From contig CM067086.1 of NCBI GenBank assembly GCA_034008185.1, forward strand, positions 14,322,507 to 14,386,506: a stretch of 64,000 bases of DNA. Direction: 5' to 3'. This document shows positions 47,747 through 60,350 of the stretch, piece after piece. The first letter of the stretch is position 1, and each line of letters begins with the position of its first letter. Origin of the DNA: Gorsachius magnificus (taxonomy: Eukaryota > Chordata > Aves > Pelecaniformes > Ardeidae). The notes beneath the pieces were generated by a model. That model was not told where the DNA came from. It made no database searches and was given only the letters and a program-made list of their open reading frames with translations. Position numbers and translations under genes: made by a program.

Positions 47747-50700
47747 CTGGAAAAATTGGACCAAGGGGTTTGGTTTGTTTCCAAAAGAGACAGTCAATTA
47801 GAAATAATGTACTCTCACGTAAAAGACAGAAAGCCTGAACATGGTAAACAAGGCAGTTGAAACATTAAATGAGAAACACCATGCGTGACACACCACCAAC
47901 AGTTTCACAACGACAGACAGACGAGCGGTCACTTGGGAAGAGAGCATTTTTGTCAAAGCATACCTATCAGCTTGCATATGGTGTTATCCGGATTGGCCAC
48001 TGCTTGGATTTGCCCTTTAAGTCCAGTCTCTCTCTGAGCTGATAACGGTGTAAACCCATGCTGGGAAAGGCAGCTGTTAACTTCAGCACACACCTTTTCA
48101 CCAATGGTAGCCAAAGATTCCTGCAGGTTAAAGGAGCTAAAGAACATGGAGCAGAGCATTACTTAGCTATACGAGTTATATGCTTTTTCCCCCACCTTTT
48201 AAAAATAAACTATCCAATTACAGTTGCCTTATTTATCAAGCATAATGGAAGAAGCATAATCCAGATAAAGCCAGAACTATAAAGAATAATACATTTTATA
48301 TATGTGAAAAATAAAGTTGAGCTATAAAACAAGGAGGTAGGATAGCGTTAAAGATTTCCAGCCTGAGCAATCCGTACAAGTCAGAGCTGACTTTCTGCCT
48401 ACAGAGACAGCTCTGACTAATGCAAAAAAAAAACCAGTTATCAACCCATAATGTGTACAGCAATCATTCTACATCTGCCAGCAGCCTACTGTACCACGCT
48501 CAAATTCTTGAGGGAGCCTGGCCCAAACTGTGAGCATGGTTAGCTGCTTGTACTCTCATGTGCCAACCAGGCGCCATGAATAACATACTCTGAAAAAAGG
48601 AGCAGGTACATAACAGAACAAAAGAAGACAGCTCTGTCTGAGCAAGCTGAATAAAAATTCTCAGCCTAGGCTCATAAAAAGCCCTCATCACTTCCTCTAC
48701 GTACTCTGCAGTCCACAGCCAGAGAGGCTTAAACTGATTACTTACTGAGGTGAAAACAGAACTACACCTGCCTCTGCGTGACTGGGATTACTCGATACTC
48801 ACGGAAGATGCATTCCTGTCAGCAGCACCTTGACAATGGTTTTGATTTTCTCAGCAAATCCAGGCATATCAACGAGTGCCGAGCCTGCTGCACTGAACGT
48901 GACCAGAAGGACAGTCCCAGTCAAGAGGAGCTGCTCCAGCTCCAGCTGGATTTCCTGAAAGCGGGTCTGGTCCATTAGCACTGTCTGCAAAGAAGGAAGA
49001 AGCCAGCACAGAATACAGTCAGAACTCTGGGCTGTGAAGTGACGTTGTGATGCTGCCCTACTCACGCAGTGAAGGTAAGACAAAGACACAGGAAAGAGCA
49101 ACACGTGCTCAGCAGGCAAGTAACAGGAACAAACTGAAAAGAATTAACTCCTCTTTTCCAACTAAGTAAGTTTCAATTCTGAAAAAAAGGTGTCTGTTAG
49201 AGGAGCTATAAGAACTCTCAATCTAGAGATAAACGTTTTAGTCTTCTAGTTGTTGCAAGGCTACAATTCCAAACAGCTTCTGTTACATCCCAGAAACAGA
49301 AAAGTAGAACAAGCACAGAAATCAATTTTTCTGCTGAATACCTACTTCTGGAAAAGGCCTGTTTATATGATCCCACTTCAGGAGCTTCAGATAGGCGTGA
49401 TTTTGTACAGCAGCGGAGCACAAGGCGGAAGCTCCACCAGTGGCACCATCGCTACAGTGGGGAGCCAACGTTTCACATCTCAGCTTTGCGAGATCATCTG
49501 CTGCTTCTTGCAACCAGCTTGTGGCAAGGTCTAAAGAATCTGGAAGAGCAGGGGGGAAAAATAAAAAAAATCTTGTTACGAAAATTCCTTTGCAAAGTTA
49601 GGTTTTTCCACAAGTAATTTCCAAATAATCCCATTAGTTACTGTTACTAATACCCATGATATCCATTATTGACATGCATTTCATTTATTGCATTAAGCTG
49701 AACATCTAAACCAAAATTAAAACCACACAGCTACAGGAAACTGGAGGTGAGGTGACACTATCTAATTATGCCCTGCACCATATTGAAATGAAACTAAACT
49801 CCAGTGTACTAACTGCAGAACTGTTGTTCCGGCAGATTTTTTTCAAACGAGAGTTTTGGGGCACAAGCTGTCCTTTACCGTATGAATTCTAGAACTTACA
49901 AAAAAAATCCTATTTCTTTTCATGATCTACAAGCAAACACACGCAGTTTACTGGGAGGTCAGAGGGGAAGAAAGAAAGGAACAAAGTCATACTTGGCTGT
50001 TTCTCAAGAAACTCCTGAAACTTCTTTCTTTCATATTCAGCAGACTGCTGCATTAATTTTGGCCTAATACTACTGACAGCGAAGTTTGCCATATCCATTT
50101 TCATTAGGTCTAACACAGAGAAAATTGCTCTAAACAAACAAACAGAAAAAGTTATTCAAGGCTGCAGATGTTTAACAGGTACTATTTACAAGATTTATTA
50201 CAGATTGTTGAAGGAAAGAGAGAAAACATGCATGGGAAACATTAACAGGGTGCTTAACAATTTAAGAGCATGAGACAGAGAGAAAGCTTGAGCAAGGGTG
50301 TACATGCATGCATGTGCCTCTTCAAGTAGGAAGTAAAATTTGCTCTCCTGTAAAAAGCCTCCATGGAATTAACTTGACTAGCTCCATCGATTTTATTTCC
50401 CAGGATGTGCAATATCATATGTTGAATACATAAAAACATGTCTGGATTTCCAAGCTTGCATACTACCTCTGCTGGCAGCCTATAAAGCCAACCTCAGCAG
50501 GAAGTAAATAATCAGACCCAAGGGGGAAAAAAAAGAAAAGAAAAAAAAACACACCAAAGAAAACCACCTTAATTTCAAAGCAACCCAATTCCTGCTGGCA
50601 GTATTTCTGCCAAGTCAATCCTGAACTCTTGGAAGCTTATCAAATTAGAAAAGAACAAGGTTAACAAAATTTCTTCTAACTATTGGGACCTTGAGCTGTG

Positions 50701-53700
50701 CAACTGAGAATGTGGTGACAAAGCAGAAGCCCCTGTGCTCCCAGATGTGATATGCACACTCCCTTTAGAACTGAAAGGATATTTTACAGGGAGTGGGGTG
50801 GGAAGGGGAAGAGACCTCAAATTGGGAGGGAAAGGAAGAACTGGTTGGAGAATAGTAACACCTTTTTCCTATGCTCCTGCTTGCCTTTTTCCCCTTCTGC
50901 TGTCAGTATTAAAGTCTGACACAAACTGACCATTCACCTGCTATCTTAAGGCTTACATGCATTTGGCATTTAAGAAAATGTCCTTCAGTGGCATGCAGGA
51001 GCCAGACAAATACTCCAATTTGCCAGAACAAAGAGAGTCCTTGTTAAAGACTTCTGGAGCATCTCTCTCCTTCACACCCACAACTACATCCCTTTCCCTT
51101 ATCACTCTTTTTTTCTACAAAGATTTTCAGGTTGCCCTGCTGGAACCACCCTCCTCCCCCCATCTAAAATTATTTAAGGGACTCTCAACACGACTAATAA
51201 AAAACATTTCAGTACCTGAACAGAGGAACTATTTCATTAATATCTTTCAGTTTCTTAATTTCTTCATCTCGAGCTGGAGCACAGAGAGTCCCCATCATCC
51301 CAATAACAAATTCGACCAACTTAGAAATGTCAAGGGCCCCATTCTCTGCCTCCTGTTTTATCAAGTCCAGATCAAGAACTTCTGTAATCTGGCTTCTCAG
51401 TCTAGTATGACCAGGCAACAAGAATGACAGGAGATTCTGAAATGGAAAGTTAACAGTGCATTAGTTCTACATATCGAAGACTGAAAGGATCAAAACAGTT
51501 ACTGAACCACTTTTTATTTAAATCAATTGCTCTTTACAAGTGGAATCTCTTTTTTTTTTTTCTTTTTTTTTTCACCCAACTATTCACCAACTCCAAGTGT
51601 TTCACCTCATTCTGTATGATACTGAAGTTACTAAGTGGTAAATACGCTGTAGTACAGATCATACTTAAGACTACTGTACTTGTTTTTGTGAGCCCAGTGT
51701 TGGGGCATCTCACTGATTCCGTAACTAACCCCGCTGTCATAACATGAAGGAAGCTTGGAATTATGTAACTAGCATTCCTTACCTTTTACTCATCTTCTAT
51801 GGTTTTGCATTTGTTTTTTCATTCAAATTTCTCCTCTGGGGTTATACAACTTATATACATTCACAGACAATGATATAGTAATGAAAAAGATCAACGGAGA
51901 GTCCTTTATGAAAAGCCAAACTTCAACCACTTTTGCCCATTCATATCAATCCAACTACACAAATTCAGTAAGTTTACCTTCGTATCACATCATCTTACCT
52001 CTTTAATTTCTCCCAATAGTTTAATTGCATGGTCATATGTTGGTGGATCTTCCTTTAGCTGAGCTTCCAGACAATCCCAGAAAGCTTTATGCACAATATC
52101 TCTTACTTTTTTTTCTAAGCTGTGGGTAAACATGACCAGTTAAAAAGAACGATAGTTGTCTCTGCACCACCTTACATAGATAACCTGCAGCTCCTGAAGA
52201 ACAGCATGTAATAATAGGAATATAATGTAATAATGACTATATGACAATGAACAGAGGGATCTGTCATTTTAAGTTACTCAGAAAAGCAAGAAAAACTGGA
52301 CACAGGATTTGCAATGGCTTATACCCTAATAAAGGGTTACACACAAGCAAAGGCTACAAATTAAAATCCTTGCAAGTACCTATCATATGCTACCTCTAAA
52401 GTAAACAACTGGAAGAAAATAAAAAAGAATCACAAAAATTACAGCTTGTCTAAAAAAGACCAGTATTCATGTTCCTTTCAAAAGCCTCACTAAGGAAATG
52501 CCATTCTACTAAGTAAAATTCATTAAGTAAACCTAACAGAAATGAACTAACTTCCCTGACAGAAAAGCTTCTGCATTTCAACGCATAAATATTGCGACTA
52601 CTCTGAGATAAAGGCCCAGTTTACTTTGTGTAAAAAGATAAATGAATTCCACTGCTTCAGTACCAATTCTTAATTCAAAATACTGAAAGTTACTCCTCTT
52701 CAGCAGTCAGGCTCCTGTTCACACTGGGTTTAACTTCAACACCGAAGAAGTAAAATTCTCACATGTACAGGTGCGCACACAAAGAACGCCCAGAGCAAAC
52801 ACCAGATTCCCGAGGCTCTGACTCCACGTGCAGCTGAGGCTCAGGCAGCACCCAGGGGCACTGACGCCCCGCAGCCCTCCAAGCCTAGCCCATACCTGCT
52901 CTACTGACCGTGCATACAACTGCGAGTAGTGTCACAACTGCTTGCTCCTCCAACCACTCGTCTACACGTACATTCAAGCTGCAGGGGATTCTAAGCTATA
53001 CACACACACACACAACACACATGTAATCCGAGCAAGATTCCAGAGTCCTTCCTCATGCAAGATCTGAAGGACTGCTCTTTCTTTTCGATGCGGTAAATAG
53101 CTGTACACAAAACGCTCACAAAAGCCACACCACACAGGGATCTTGTACGAAAGCAGGCCTGGCCCATTACAAAGCCCAGGCCGTCCAGGTGACCTCTGCA
53201 ATACATCTGTTTCTGTGATCAAGTGAAGAAATGCAAAAAGGCTGCTCCGGTGAACACCTACAGCCACTGCTCAGCAAAAGCATCCAACCTTCTGAAGTAC
53301 AGCATAGGTCCCCAGCTCTTTCCCTCCTTTTTCTTTTGTTTTTAAAGGGGGTGGGGGAAGAAGAAAGTATGGAAAAAAGAAAACATGCTAAAATCCTTCT
53401 TCACTGAAAAATTCCAAGATCATTTCTATGGCACTGAGGCATACCAGAAAATACCGTATCCGCTATCACAGCACATCTTCACATGACAAGTCCACGTGAA
53501 GGAACACAGAGCAGAAGTGGACACAGAATAGAACGGCACTCTCTTAACTGTGGGGCTTCAGATGAAGCATTTATTCTCAGCCATCAACTGCTGAGCAGAA
53601 AACACCTGATGGATGTTCCTCCAAAAGATGCTGGGACAGAGAAGATAATGTAGAAAGGGGAGAATGAGCTTTGCATGTCTCAGGCATACTTTCCAATGCT

Positions 53701-56700
53701 TGCTTCAGAGGCAGCATTTGTGCAGGCTAGAGACAGGTCCCAGATCATGGGACCACAAATGAATTGCATGCGACCTGCAAGTAAGGCAATGGAGGACTGG
53801 GCCACGCTGCCTGCTTCCGTCTAACAGGCAAGGCAGACACTGGAAGATGGTGCTGAGAAGACAGATCAAATCACTGCTTGAGCTCTAAAGTATATGAGTC
53901 TTGATGGACAACAGAGATGTCTATTGTCATGTGCTAGCTCACTTAAATGTTGTTTGTCCTCAGCATTTAAGGGAGCCACAATTCAGTTTCCTACCAACTC
54001 AGAGGCTGAGACAAGTGAACAAAGTATAGCAAAGACCCTCATCTGCTCCACTGAACCCTTACTCAAAGACCATTCCTGCTGGGACCACGAGGTTCAGTGG
54101 ATTTAATAGCATGAACACATTTTCTTTTGTTACCATTGTTTAGCAGCCCACAGCCATTAATAAAACACCACTGGTGTAATACGCTGGCATCAAAGCTGGA
54201 AAGACAGGAATAGTCCAGGTGAGAAAGGAAGACCAGACTGTTCCCATTACTGCCTTTTCAATCAGGGATGATTCTAGCTCCTAGCAACATCCTCTCATTA
54301 CTAACGCTAACGGGAACTACCATCACCTTGTTTAGGTGAAGATGGGCATCAGACCTTTTGCCTCAGCATGACCACTTTCTATAGAGGAAACCAAGGCCAG
54401 TCTTCTAAGAGCCACCCATAGCAAATTCTCCTGCACCACCCTTGAAGGTAATGTGCTCCAGGGTCTCTCTCAAACATAGACACCTACAGACAACACTGAT
54501 TCCAATATAGACCAAGTTTCTTCCATGAAATATACATTCAACTTTCACAAATTAACCCAGGAAACACACTGTCAGCCACATCTCTCTGTGCATGAAGGAA
54601 AAAGGAACAGCAGATGAAGCATGTCAATAGGACTGGGTCAGCTGTGCAGGCCAATACGCGACCAGAGCCCATTCTGCCCTCCCTCTCCGCTCTCAGCAGG
54701 GGACAGAATTACTGTAGGTCAGAAGGAAAGACTTCACTTAAAAGGAGAAAGGACTAACCTAATAAAACACAGGAATCTCTTCCCCAAAAAATCCCTGAAG
54801 AAACAGACATTAGACTCAGAAGTAGCTAGAATGATTAGTTCCATCTTACTCTCACAGGCAGTGAAAGCTCAGAAGATGCTAAGAGCACCACCTGCATCTG
54901 CAGCTTGACTTGGGTATTCAAAAGACTGCCGTCCCAGGCTCCTGGGACAAGGGGACACTGACAGAAACCACAGCACACTGGGATTTGCACCACACATGCC
55001 CAAACAATTACTCCCAGAGGTTCAACTTCCATGCACACACATTTCTGAGGAAGCAGAACTGCATGCTTACATCATTATTATTATGCACTTTCCCATCTCA
55101 TGTCAGGCACTGCCAGACAAGACACTAGCCAGAGCCTTTATCTGATCCACTAGAGCTGTTCTGCAGTTCTACAAATTTAATTTATGTATCTGTTTGGTAA
55201 CAATCTTACCTGTGTTCTGGTAATTCAGCTGGTTTTATCTGGAAGTCTCCATTAACAACGATTTCATGTGCTAAGGCCATGTTGGTTACTCCCTTAGCTG
55301 TTTCCATGAGCTCTTCTATTGACACAGGCCGAGGAGGACTAGCTGCAACATAAATTCAACTGCCAGTTATCTATAAAAGTCTGTGGAAAAAAGTCTATTA
55401 ATATTTTTGGACCCTTTCCACCTTCTTGACCATACAAAGGGCCAAAAGACAGTATCATCTGAAGGTTCTTCTCCTTTCCTTCCCTTCCTCTTCCCAGCTG
55501 GCAGATGACACAGGTTTGGAGTATTACAGGAAACAAAGGAGCGAACCCGAGTTGATATTCTGGGCTCAGTATGTCAATTGCTTCCAAGTTCCATCAAGCT
55601 CTTTTAAAAAACAAAAAGAAACCTCACACGCAAAACTTCACGTCCTTAGGATTGCTTAGTACCATCCTTCTCCATTCTGTAGGAAGAAATCATTAGAAAT
55701 ACTAGTATTTTCACTGCACTATTTCCCCAATTATTGTGCAGTTGTTGCCATTTCAATTTTATATTTTTCAAGGAAGTGACTTCATCTCCAAAGCAGTCAG
55801 CAAACAGACCGACATCAACATTAAGCAGTAACATACTAGTAGCTAATTATTCTCACTACTTCCAGTGCAACCGGCACTTCTCCAAATTCTTTTTCCCCAG
55901 AGGCCATCGTCCAAGTGACAAAGGATGTCCAGACCCAGTCCCACACCAATGCCTAAGACTTCTTCCTCTGGCAGGCACTTGGGACTGACAAGGATGAAGA
56001 AGCAGCTTCAAATTGGGCCCTGGGGCATACAAGTGAGTAGGACGAAGCGCCAAACCTGAAAAAACAGGCCAGCTTTCATTAGGCAGAAGACAAAGGTAGT
56101 GACTGACTGTAGAATCTAGAAGGTAGAATAGGGACAGGGACAGTTTCAGAAAACTTTATTTGCTTCCTGGATACAGTGGGAATTACAGCTCCCAATTGTT
56201 CTGCACTACGTAACACCTGCTGGGACACTACTGGTATTGCTGTAGTGCAAGAAACATCACGGCCCTAAAAACAAGTCAACATAAAGGCAGAGAAGGTGCC
56301 AAGGGTGTAGGCCATACTGGTTGTGGAGTAATCCCATCCCCACTGAAGCCAACTGAAACCTGTTGCCACTGATCTTTGTGGCAAAGATTCCTTCTAGCTG
56401 TGCTAGCATCAGTGCAAGCAAGTGCACATAGGTGCCCTACAGTGCCTTGCCAAAAGTTAGGCGAAGCACCATGGCTCTTCCTTGGTCCAGGTATTTGAGA
56501 TAAAGGAGAAGGCTAGATCATGAGAGTCCTCAGGTGAGGCAGACAAGAACAGCAAGGTTCATCTCAGCTCCTCCAGAAAACATCTAGCGGAGCAAAAGAG
56601 GGGAAAAAAGCCACAACAGAATTGCCCTAATGGGTCAATTCCTCTCTGTAGTTCATTCACTTCAACTACAGCCTGGGCATAGGAGTGACATATTAATTCT

Positions 56701-58057
56701 CAAAATGAAAGAAAAAATGAAATTAATTTTTCATTAATAACTTGCTCTTTTTGTGCAGTACTCTTAAACCCTTATTTCCTTCTGCTTGGAGCTTAATCTT
56801 GCACAGTGACTCTGGGAACACAGCAAGGATTGATATTCTGAGAAGAAACTAGCAGGACAACAAAGTTCACAGCTGAAAGAGAGCGCTCTTGTCTGACTGC
56901 CAAATGACTTCATTCTAGCAGTGGATGCACTAAAAGCTAAGGCTCTTTCATTTACCAAAGAATGCTCTTAAATCATGTTACTTCACTCTCATATCTGCTC
57001 CCTTAACAAGAAGGGAGGGCTTGAGACCAACAACTTCCTCGTGGTACAGTGCAGTGCAAGACTGCACTACGCATTTTACTTTCACGCGTTCACAGCCTCT
57101 CTCCATATATGCCCCACACTTCCTATCAGGCAACCAGCAAGATGTATGAATATAAACTCCATCAGAACATCTCCGTGTAACATGACACTAAACCCCAAGT
57201 AATAATGAACACTATTAAAAAATAAGAAGAATGCATCAAATAAAATGTCACACGCAGAGACACTCTCTACAGAAATTTGGAACTAGTTATCTGAGCAATT
57301 CTGCCTCTTTGAATTGAATCCCTGGGACCAGAAAACTTCCCTTTGGTTTTATCTGTAGGTTTGCCAGAAATAATTGGTAGGCATATTGTACCCAAATTCT
57401 CATGTTAAAAGCAGAACAACAAAGAAAAATATGCCCTAGGAATAAACTTAAAATATGCAGTCCTGCTTGACACTAGAAGTAGTATTAGGATTAAATATAC
57501 AACTTCCCATCTGTATCGGGAGGGGGTGACAGGACATTACTTTGTTGATGACAGCCTTCCTGGCCCTGCAGCAGAAGCAGAGGCTGTGACACTCCAGAAG
57601 GTTCAGCTGATAATGCAAACATCAGCAATGGTTTAGCTAGAATATGCTGGAGTACTGCTTATCCCTTCCCACAGACACGCAAAGGTATCTAAGCTGTATG
57701 TGGCTCAGAGCAACATGATTATTTTGAATAATTAAGTACTAAGACAAAATGGGGAGAAAGGTGTTACAAACTGTTTCAAGGCAAGCGATGAGCAGTCACA
57801 CAACTTGCACAGAATGCTATAAAAAGCCATGATTGTCTTCATCCAAAAAAAAAGTAGAACTTTTTTTTTTTTTTTTTTTTTAATATAAAGCAGTTTTGCT
57901 TACCCTTTGGAGTATCATCTCTGTGTGACCCTGGAGCACTCTGTTGTATTCTTTTTCTGATAGATTGATCCGGGTTGTCCAAGCTCTCCACTTGGCCATC
58001 CTCCAAACCACTCAACTTTTCTTCACTTGAATGTGGCTTGTCAGGATTCTGAGACAT
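47511..58057 (-). CDS. TCP11L1: TCP11L1: T-complex 11-like protein 1, complete coding region
   Basis: Member of the TCP11 family (one TCP11 domain, related to yeast Sok1). Its biochemical role is poorly known; TCP11 itself is linked to cAMP signalling in sperm. Coding exons in transcript order: 58057-57904, 55342-55210, 52119-51999, 51436-51216, 50129-49993, 49539-49346, 48984-48803, 48136-47964, 47746-47511. They join to 1551 nt, 516 residues, with no stop and GT-AG borders throughout. The N-terminus ([14 protein letters not shown], residues 1-~55) is polar and probably disordered. The TCP11 domain starts near [20 protein letters not shown] and runs almost to the end, including [31 protein letters not shown] and [11 protein letters not shown]. 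Human TCP11L1 is about 509 residues with the same exon plan. The gene converges on CSTF3, as at human 11p13. The chosen ATG fits the family start; an upstream in-frame ATG at 58112 lies before the likely exon 2 acceptor. Confidence 0.96.
47964..48136 (-). CDS. TCP11L1: TCP11L1 exon 9 (residues ~381-439)
   Basis: [20 protein letters not shown] through [10 protein letters not shown] plus one base; phase 2 to 1. Donor ATAG|gtatgc. [10 protein letters not shown] matches the family's conserved GQIQAV part. Confidence 0.95.
48803..48984 (-). CDS. TCP11L1: TCP11L1 exon 8 (residues ~321-381)
   Basis: [20 protein letters not shown] through VLLTGMHL plus two bases of Pro; phase 0 to 2. Acceptor ccttctttgcag and donor CC|gtgagt are good. 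Confidence 0.95.
49346..49539 (-). CDS. TCP11L1: TCP11L1 exon 7 (residues ~256-320)
   Basis: [20 protein letters not shown], then a small-residue linker ([15 protein letters not shown]), then [16 protein letters not shown]; phase 1 to 0. Donor GAA|gtaggt; a second GT four bases later is rejected because it would break the frame to exon 8. The linker is the variable part of the family. Confidence 0.92.
49993..50129 (-). CDS. TCP11L1: TCP11L1 exon 6 (residues ~210-256)
   Basis: [20 protein letters not shown] through [10 protein letters not shown] plus one base; phase 2 to 1. Donor CCAA|gtatga. A helical repeat part of the TCP11 domain. Confidence 0.94.
51216..51436 (-). CDS. TCP11L1: TCP11L1 exon 5 (residues ~137-210)
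   Basis: [20 protein letters not shown] through [13 protein letters not shown] plus two bases; 221 nt, phase 0 to 2. Donor AG|gtactg is moderate. The most conserved part of the family ([19 protein letters not shown]). Confidence 0.95.
51999..52119 (-). CDS. TCP11L1: TCP11L1 exon 4 (residues ~96-136)
   Basis: [20 protein letters not shown] through [10 protein letters not shown]; phase 2 to 0. Donor GAG|gtaaga. Includes the [12 protein letters not shown] core of the domain. Confidence 0.95.
52120..55209 (-). other. TCP11L1: TCP11L1 intron 3
   Basis: 3.1 kb. A short CA microsatellite lies at about 52999-53020. A moderately GC-rich stretch at 52.7-53.2 kb has overlapping random open frames. No exon is recognised. 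Confidence 0.75.
53000..53020 (+). repeat. Short (CA)n microsatellite
   Basis: About ten CA units with one interruption (cacacacacacacaacacac) in TCP11L1 intron 3. Confidence 0.85.
55210..55342 (-). CDS. TCP11L1: TCP11L1 exon 3 (residues ~52-96)
   Basis: [20 protein letters not shown] through KPAELPEH plus two bases; phase 1 to 2. Donor AG|gtaaga. It holds the conserved [14 protein letters not shown] motif at the start of the TCP11 domain. Confidence 0.95.
55343..57903 (-). other. TCP11L1: TCP11L1 intron 2
   Basis: 2.6 kb. A T21 run (A21 in the sense strand) at 57861-57881 sits about 20 bases after the exon 2 donor. It may be the tail of an old retroelement or a simple repeat. No exon is seen. 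Confidence 0.75.
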
Positions 58058-58069
58058 TTTCAGTTGGTT
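57904..58069 (-). CDS. TCP11L1: TCP11L1 exon 2 (first coding; residues 1-52)
   Basis: The acceptor is probably ttttttgttttctgaaaag with the exon beginning at 58069, leaving 12 bases of 5' UTR (aaccaactgaaa) before ATG at 58057-58055. It ends ...RDDTPK plus one base; donor AAAGG|gtaagc is strong. Asp/Ser/Gln-rich, disordered-looking peptide. The upstream border is less sure than the coding part. Confidence 0.85.
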
Positions 58070-59050
58070 CTTTTCAGAAAACAAAAAAAGATGAAGAAGG
58101 GAACAAATAAGCATTTTCTGACATGGCTGAGTGGGGAAACATCACCAGGAGTTCTCCTGATGAAGAAAAAAACAAGAATAAAATGAATTTTATGAGGAAT
58201 TATATGATTATGTGATGTCATTCCCATAATGGTAGTGGACCTGGACTCAATGACTCACTTCCCATCTTACACAAAACCGGATGCTTTCAACACAGCTACC
58301 ATTTACTTAATCGGCATTCCTAGTAAGTTCTCAAAAATCTGAAACTGTTCCCTTGCTATAATGCATACAGATGAGAAAAAACCATATATTTAATTTTCTT
58401 TCTTAGCATTGCTTATGAGAGGGCAGTGAAAAACACCTTCAGAATAGCATTGCAAACATTCTACAAAAAGATTATGTCCAATGAGACATCTCCCCGCTAC
58501 ATAATGATAAAGCTTTCTGAACATAACATACCCCTGAACTATGATCTGCCCAACTGCTCAGAACTTAAAAGTTTTCTGAGCCATCCAAATGCGTTAAGAA
58601 GCAGGAAAAGGACTAGAGATAAATTAATATAAAATTCTACTCCCATATTCTCATTCCGTGCAAGAGTCATAATTTATGCATACAATATCAGATTATTAAA
58701 AAAAAATTAAGACAGTAAAGAACATAGTTAAAAGTATTTTAAATATTAGTTTATTAAACATTAGATATTAAATAATATTTATATTACATCACAGACACCT
58801 GCAGTGTACCCCAAATTACACTGAAAAAATGGCCTTTAGAAAAGCATGTCTCACCATTCATTATCTTCATATTCAGATTTCCCTCTGGAGAACATCATTT
58901 CCACATCTTACCACTGAAAACTATCATACAGGAAGCTACTGTTCAGACTTCAATTTTACAAAAAACTATTAGAAAGCACATGATGTCTCTAACTCAATTA
59001 CTTAACCTGGATGTTCTGTGAGGTGGGAAGCCAGGAAGACTCTGCCTTTC

Positions 59051-59070
59051 AAAAAAAAAAAAAAAAAAAA
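59051..59070 (+). repeat. A20 homopolymer
   Basis: Pure A20 in the 5' intron of TCP11L1. No element of known family is seen directly before it. Confidence 0.9.
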
Positions 59071-59580
59071 GGCAAGCTCATGGAAAAAACCCGACTTCCT
59101 CTTTCACCTACTATCATCCCCACTCTCAGAAGTTTGAAAGAAACAATCTCTCAGCAAGAGAGGCACCGAGACACCTCACAGATACTAGAAAAAATACTTG
59201 CAGTGTCAAAGACTACACTGAAGAGGATACAGCATAAGCAAGCAACAGTGTAGAAATACAAAATGCAGCGCTGAGATTTTTGTATTTTCATACAACAGCT
59301 GTAATAACTAACCCTACTCCATTAGTGCTTAAATTGATGGCACCAATGTGATTCTACAGGGCAGCTGGAAAGCTCAGTGCATGTAAGAAATGGTTTTGTT
59401 CCACAGCAATGACTCAGGATCATCATCTCGCTAGATGCACGAGATACACAACCCTCGTCCACAGCACTGTGTGATTTATATTTTAGAAAAGAAAACAAAG
59501 CATAAAAAGCATGGGGTAAATTACGTGGGAAAACTAAGACATCAGCACAGGTATTGTTAGACCCATATATTAGCCCTCAC

Positions 59581-59715
59581 CTCTAGCTGGAACAGAGCCA
59601 CCGATGTCCCTGCCCCAAACGCTTGACCATCTCCCCCGTCACACACACAGACAATCCCAGCTGGGGCAAGCAAGCGGCAGCCTGTGCAGAGCTGCCGCCA
59701 TATTGCCGCCCTCTG
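59581..59715 (-). promoter_or_regulatory. TCP11L1: Possible alternative TCP11L1 first exon with YY1 site
   Basis: The - strand has AATATGGCGGC (59704-59694), a full match to the YY1 consensus AANATGGCGGC, set in a symmetrical GCCGCC-ATATT-GCCGCC block. Downstream on the - strand a good donor, AGAG|gtgagg, ends at 59581. The ATG in the YY1 site opens a 20-codon uORF (59701-59639) that stops before the donor. YY1 sites of this form mark start sites of many vertebrate genes. The exon itself is inference. Confidence 0.35.
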
Positions 59716-60149
59716 AACTACGGCAGAGAGAGCCTCCAGCTACGTGTAACACGAGGCATCCAAACCAGCATGCAAAGTGTGAAACCAGTGCGAAAACCAC
59801 TGGTGGGAAAACAGTGCTCCAGGAGAAGTGGATCTTCGGTCTAGCGGACAAAAGGTCTGTTACTGGCAAACACTCTAGCAGCAAAAGGATGAGTAGCTCT
59901 GTTAATAAAGATGTGGTTAATAGAGAAGATCATAGCAATGGTTGCAATAGAAATTAGAAGATAGGACTGGTTAAACAGAGGAGGCAAATGTGTTGCTAGA
60001 ATAAAAGCATTATCACACAGGCTTCCACATTCATTCAGCCAGACTAGATGGTTGTTCTTCCTATCCATTCTCTTCCACAAAGCATCCTCCTGAAGACAAA
60101 GCCTGAAACACAAAGATGACTCAACGAAGACCCACTTAGGTCTTTAATG

Positions 60150-60350
60150 CACATGATACTCCATAGTGCCTTGCAATCTCTCACTGTGCTTTATCCTCAC
60201 TACCCTTTGAAAAGTAGAGAAATACTACAATATATCTTACTTACGGAGAGGAAACTGAGGTGTGAGTTCAGTTGCTTGAGGACTCACAGAAGATAAATGA
60301 CAGGGCCAAGACAATAATCAGTCTCATGACTACTACCCCCAGCTTTGCCC
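60150..60350 (-). repeat. Old MIR-like element
   Basis: The + strand reads cggagaggaaactgaggtgt, then cagttgcttgaggactcaca and aaatgacagggccaag. This follows the antisense MIR order (gaggaaactgaggc, cttgcccaaggtcacaca, gtggcagagccgg) with many changes. Family call from memory. Confidence 0.6.

Larger units (their letters stand above)
47747..51998 (-). other. TCP11L1: TCP11L1 introns 4-9
   Basis: Introns at 51437-51998, 50130-51215, 49540-49992, 48985-49345, 48137-48802 and 47747-47963. All are short to medium with GT-AG ends. A broken T-rich run (51550-51572) lies in intron 4. Nothing else is seen. The 156-codon + strand open frame at 50957-51427 is mostly the antisense of exon 5. Confidence 0.8.

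Noticed and set aside
50957..51427. 156-codon + strand open frame
   Set aside because: Its second half is the antisense of TCP11L1 exon 5 and the first half is intron.
58070..58114. Upstream in-frame ATG at 58112 as the TCP11L1 start
   Set aside because: It lies before the likely exon 2 acceptor (T-rich tract then AG at 58071-58070) and would add a leader that the family lacks.
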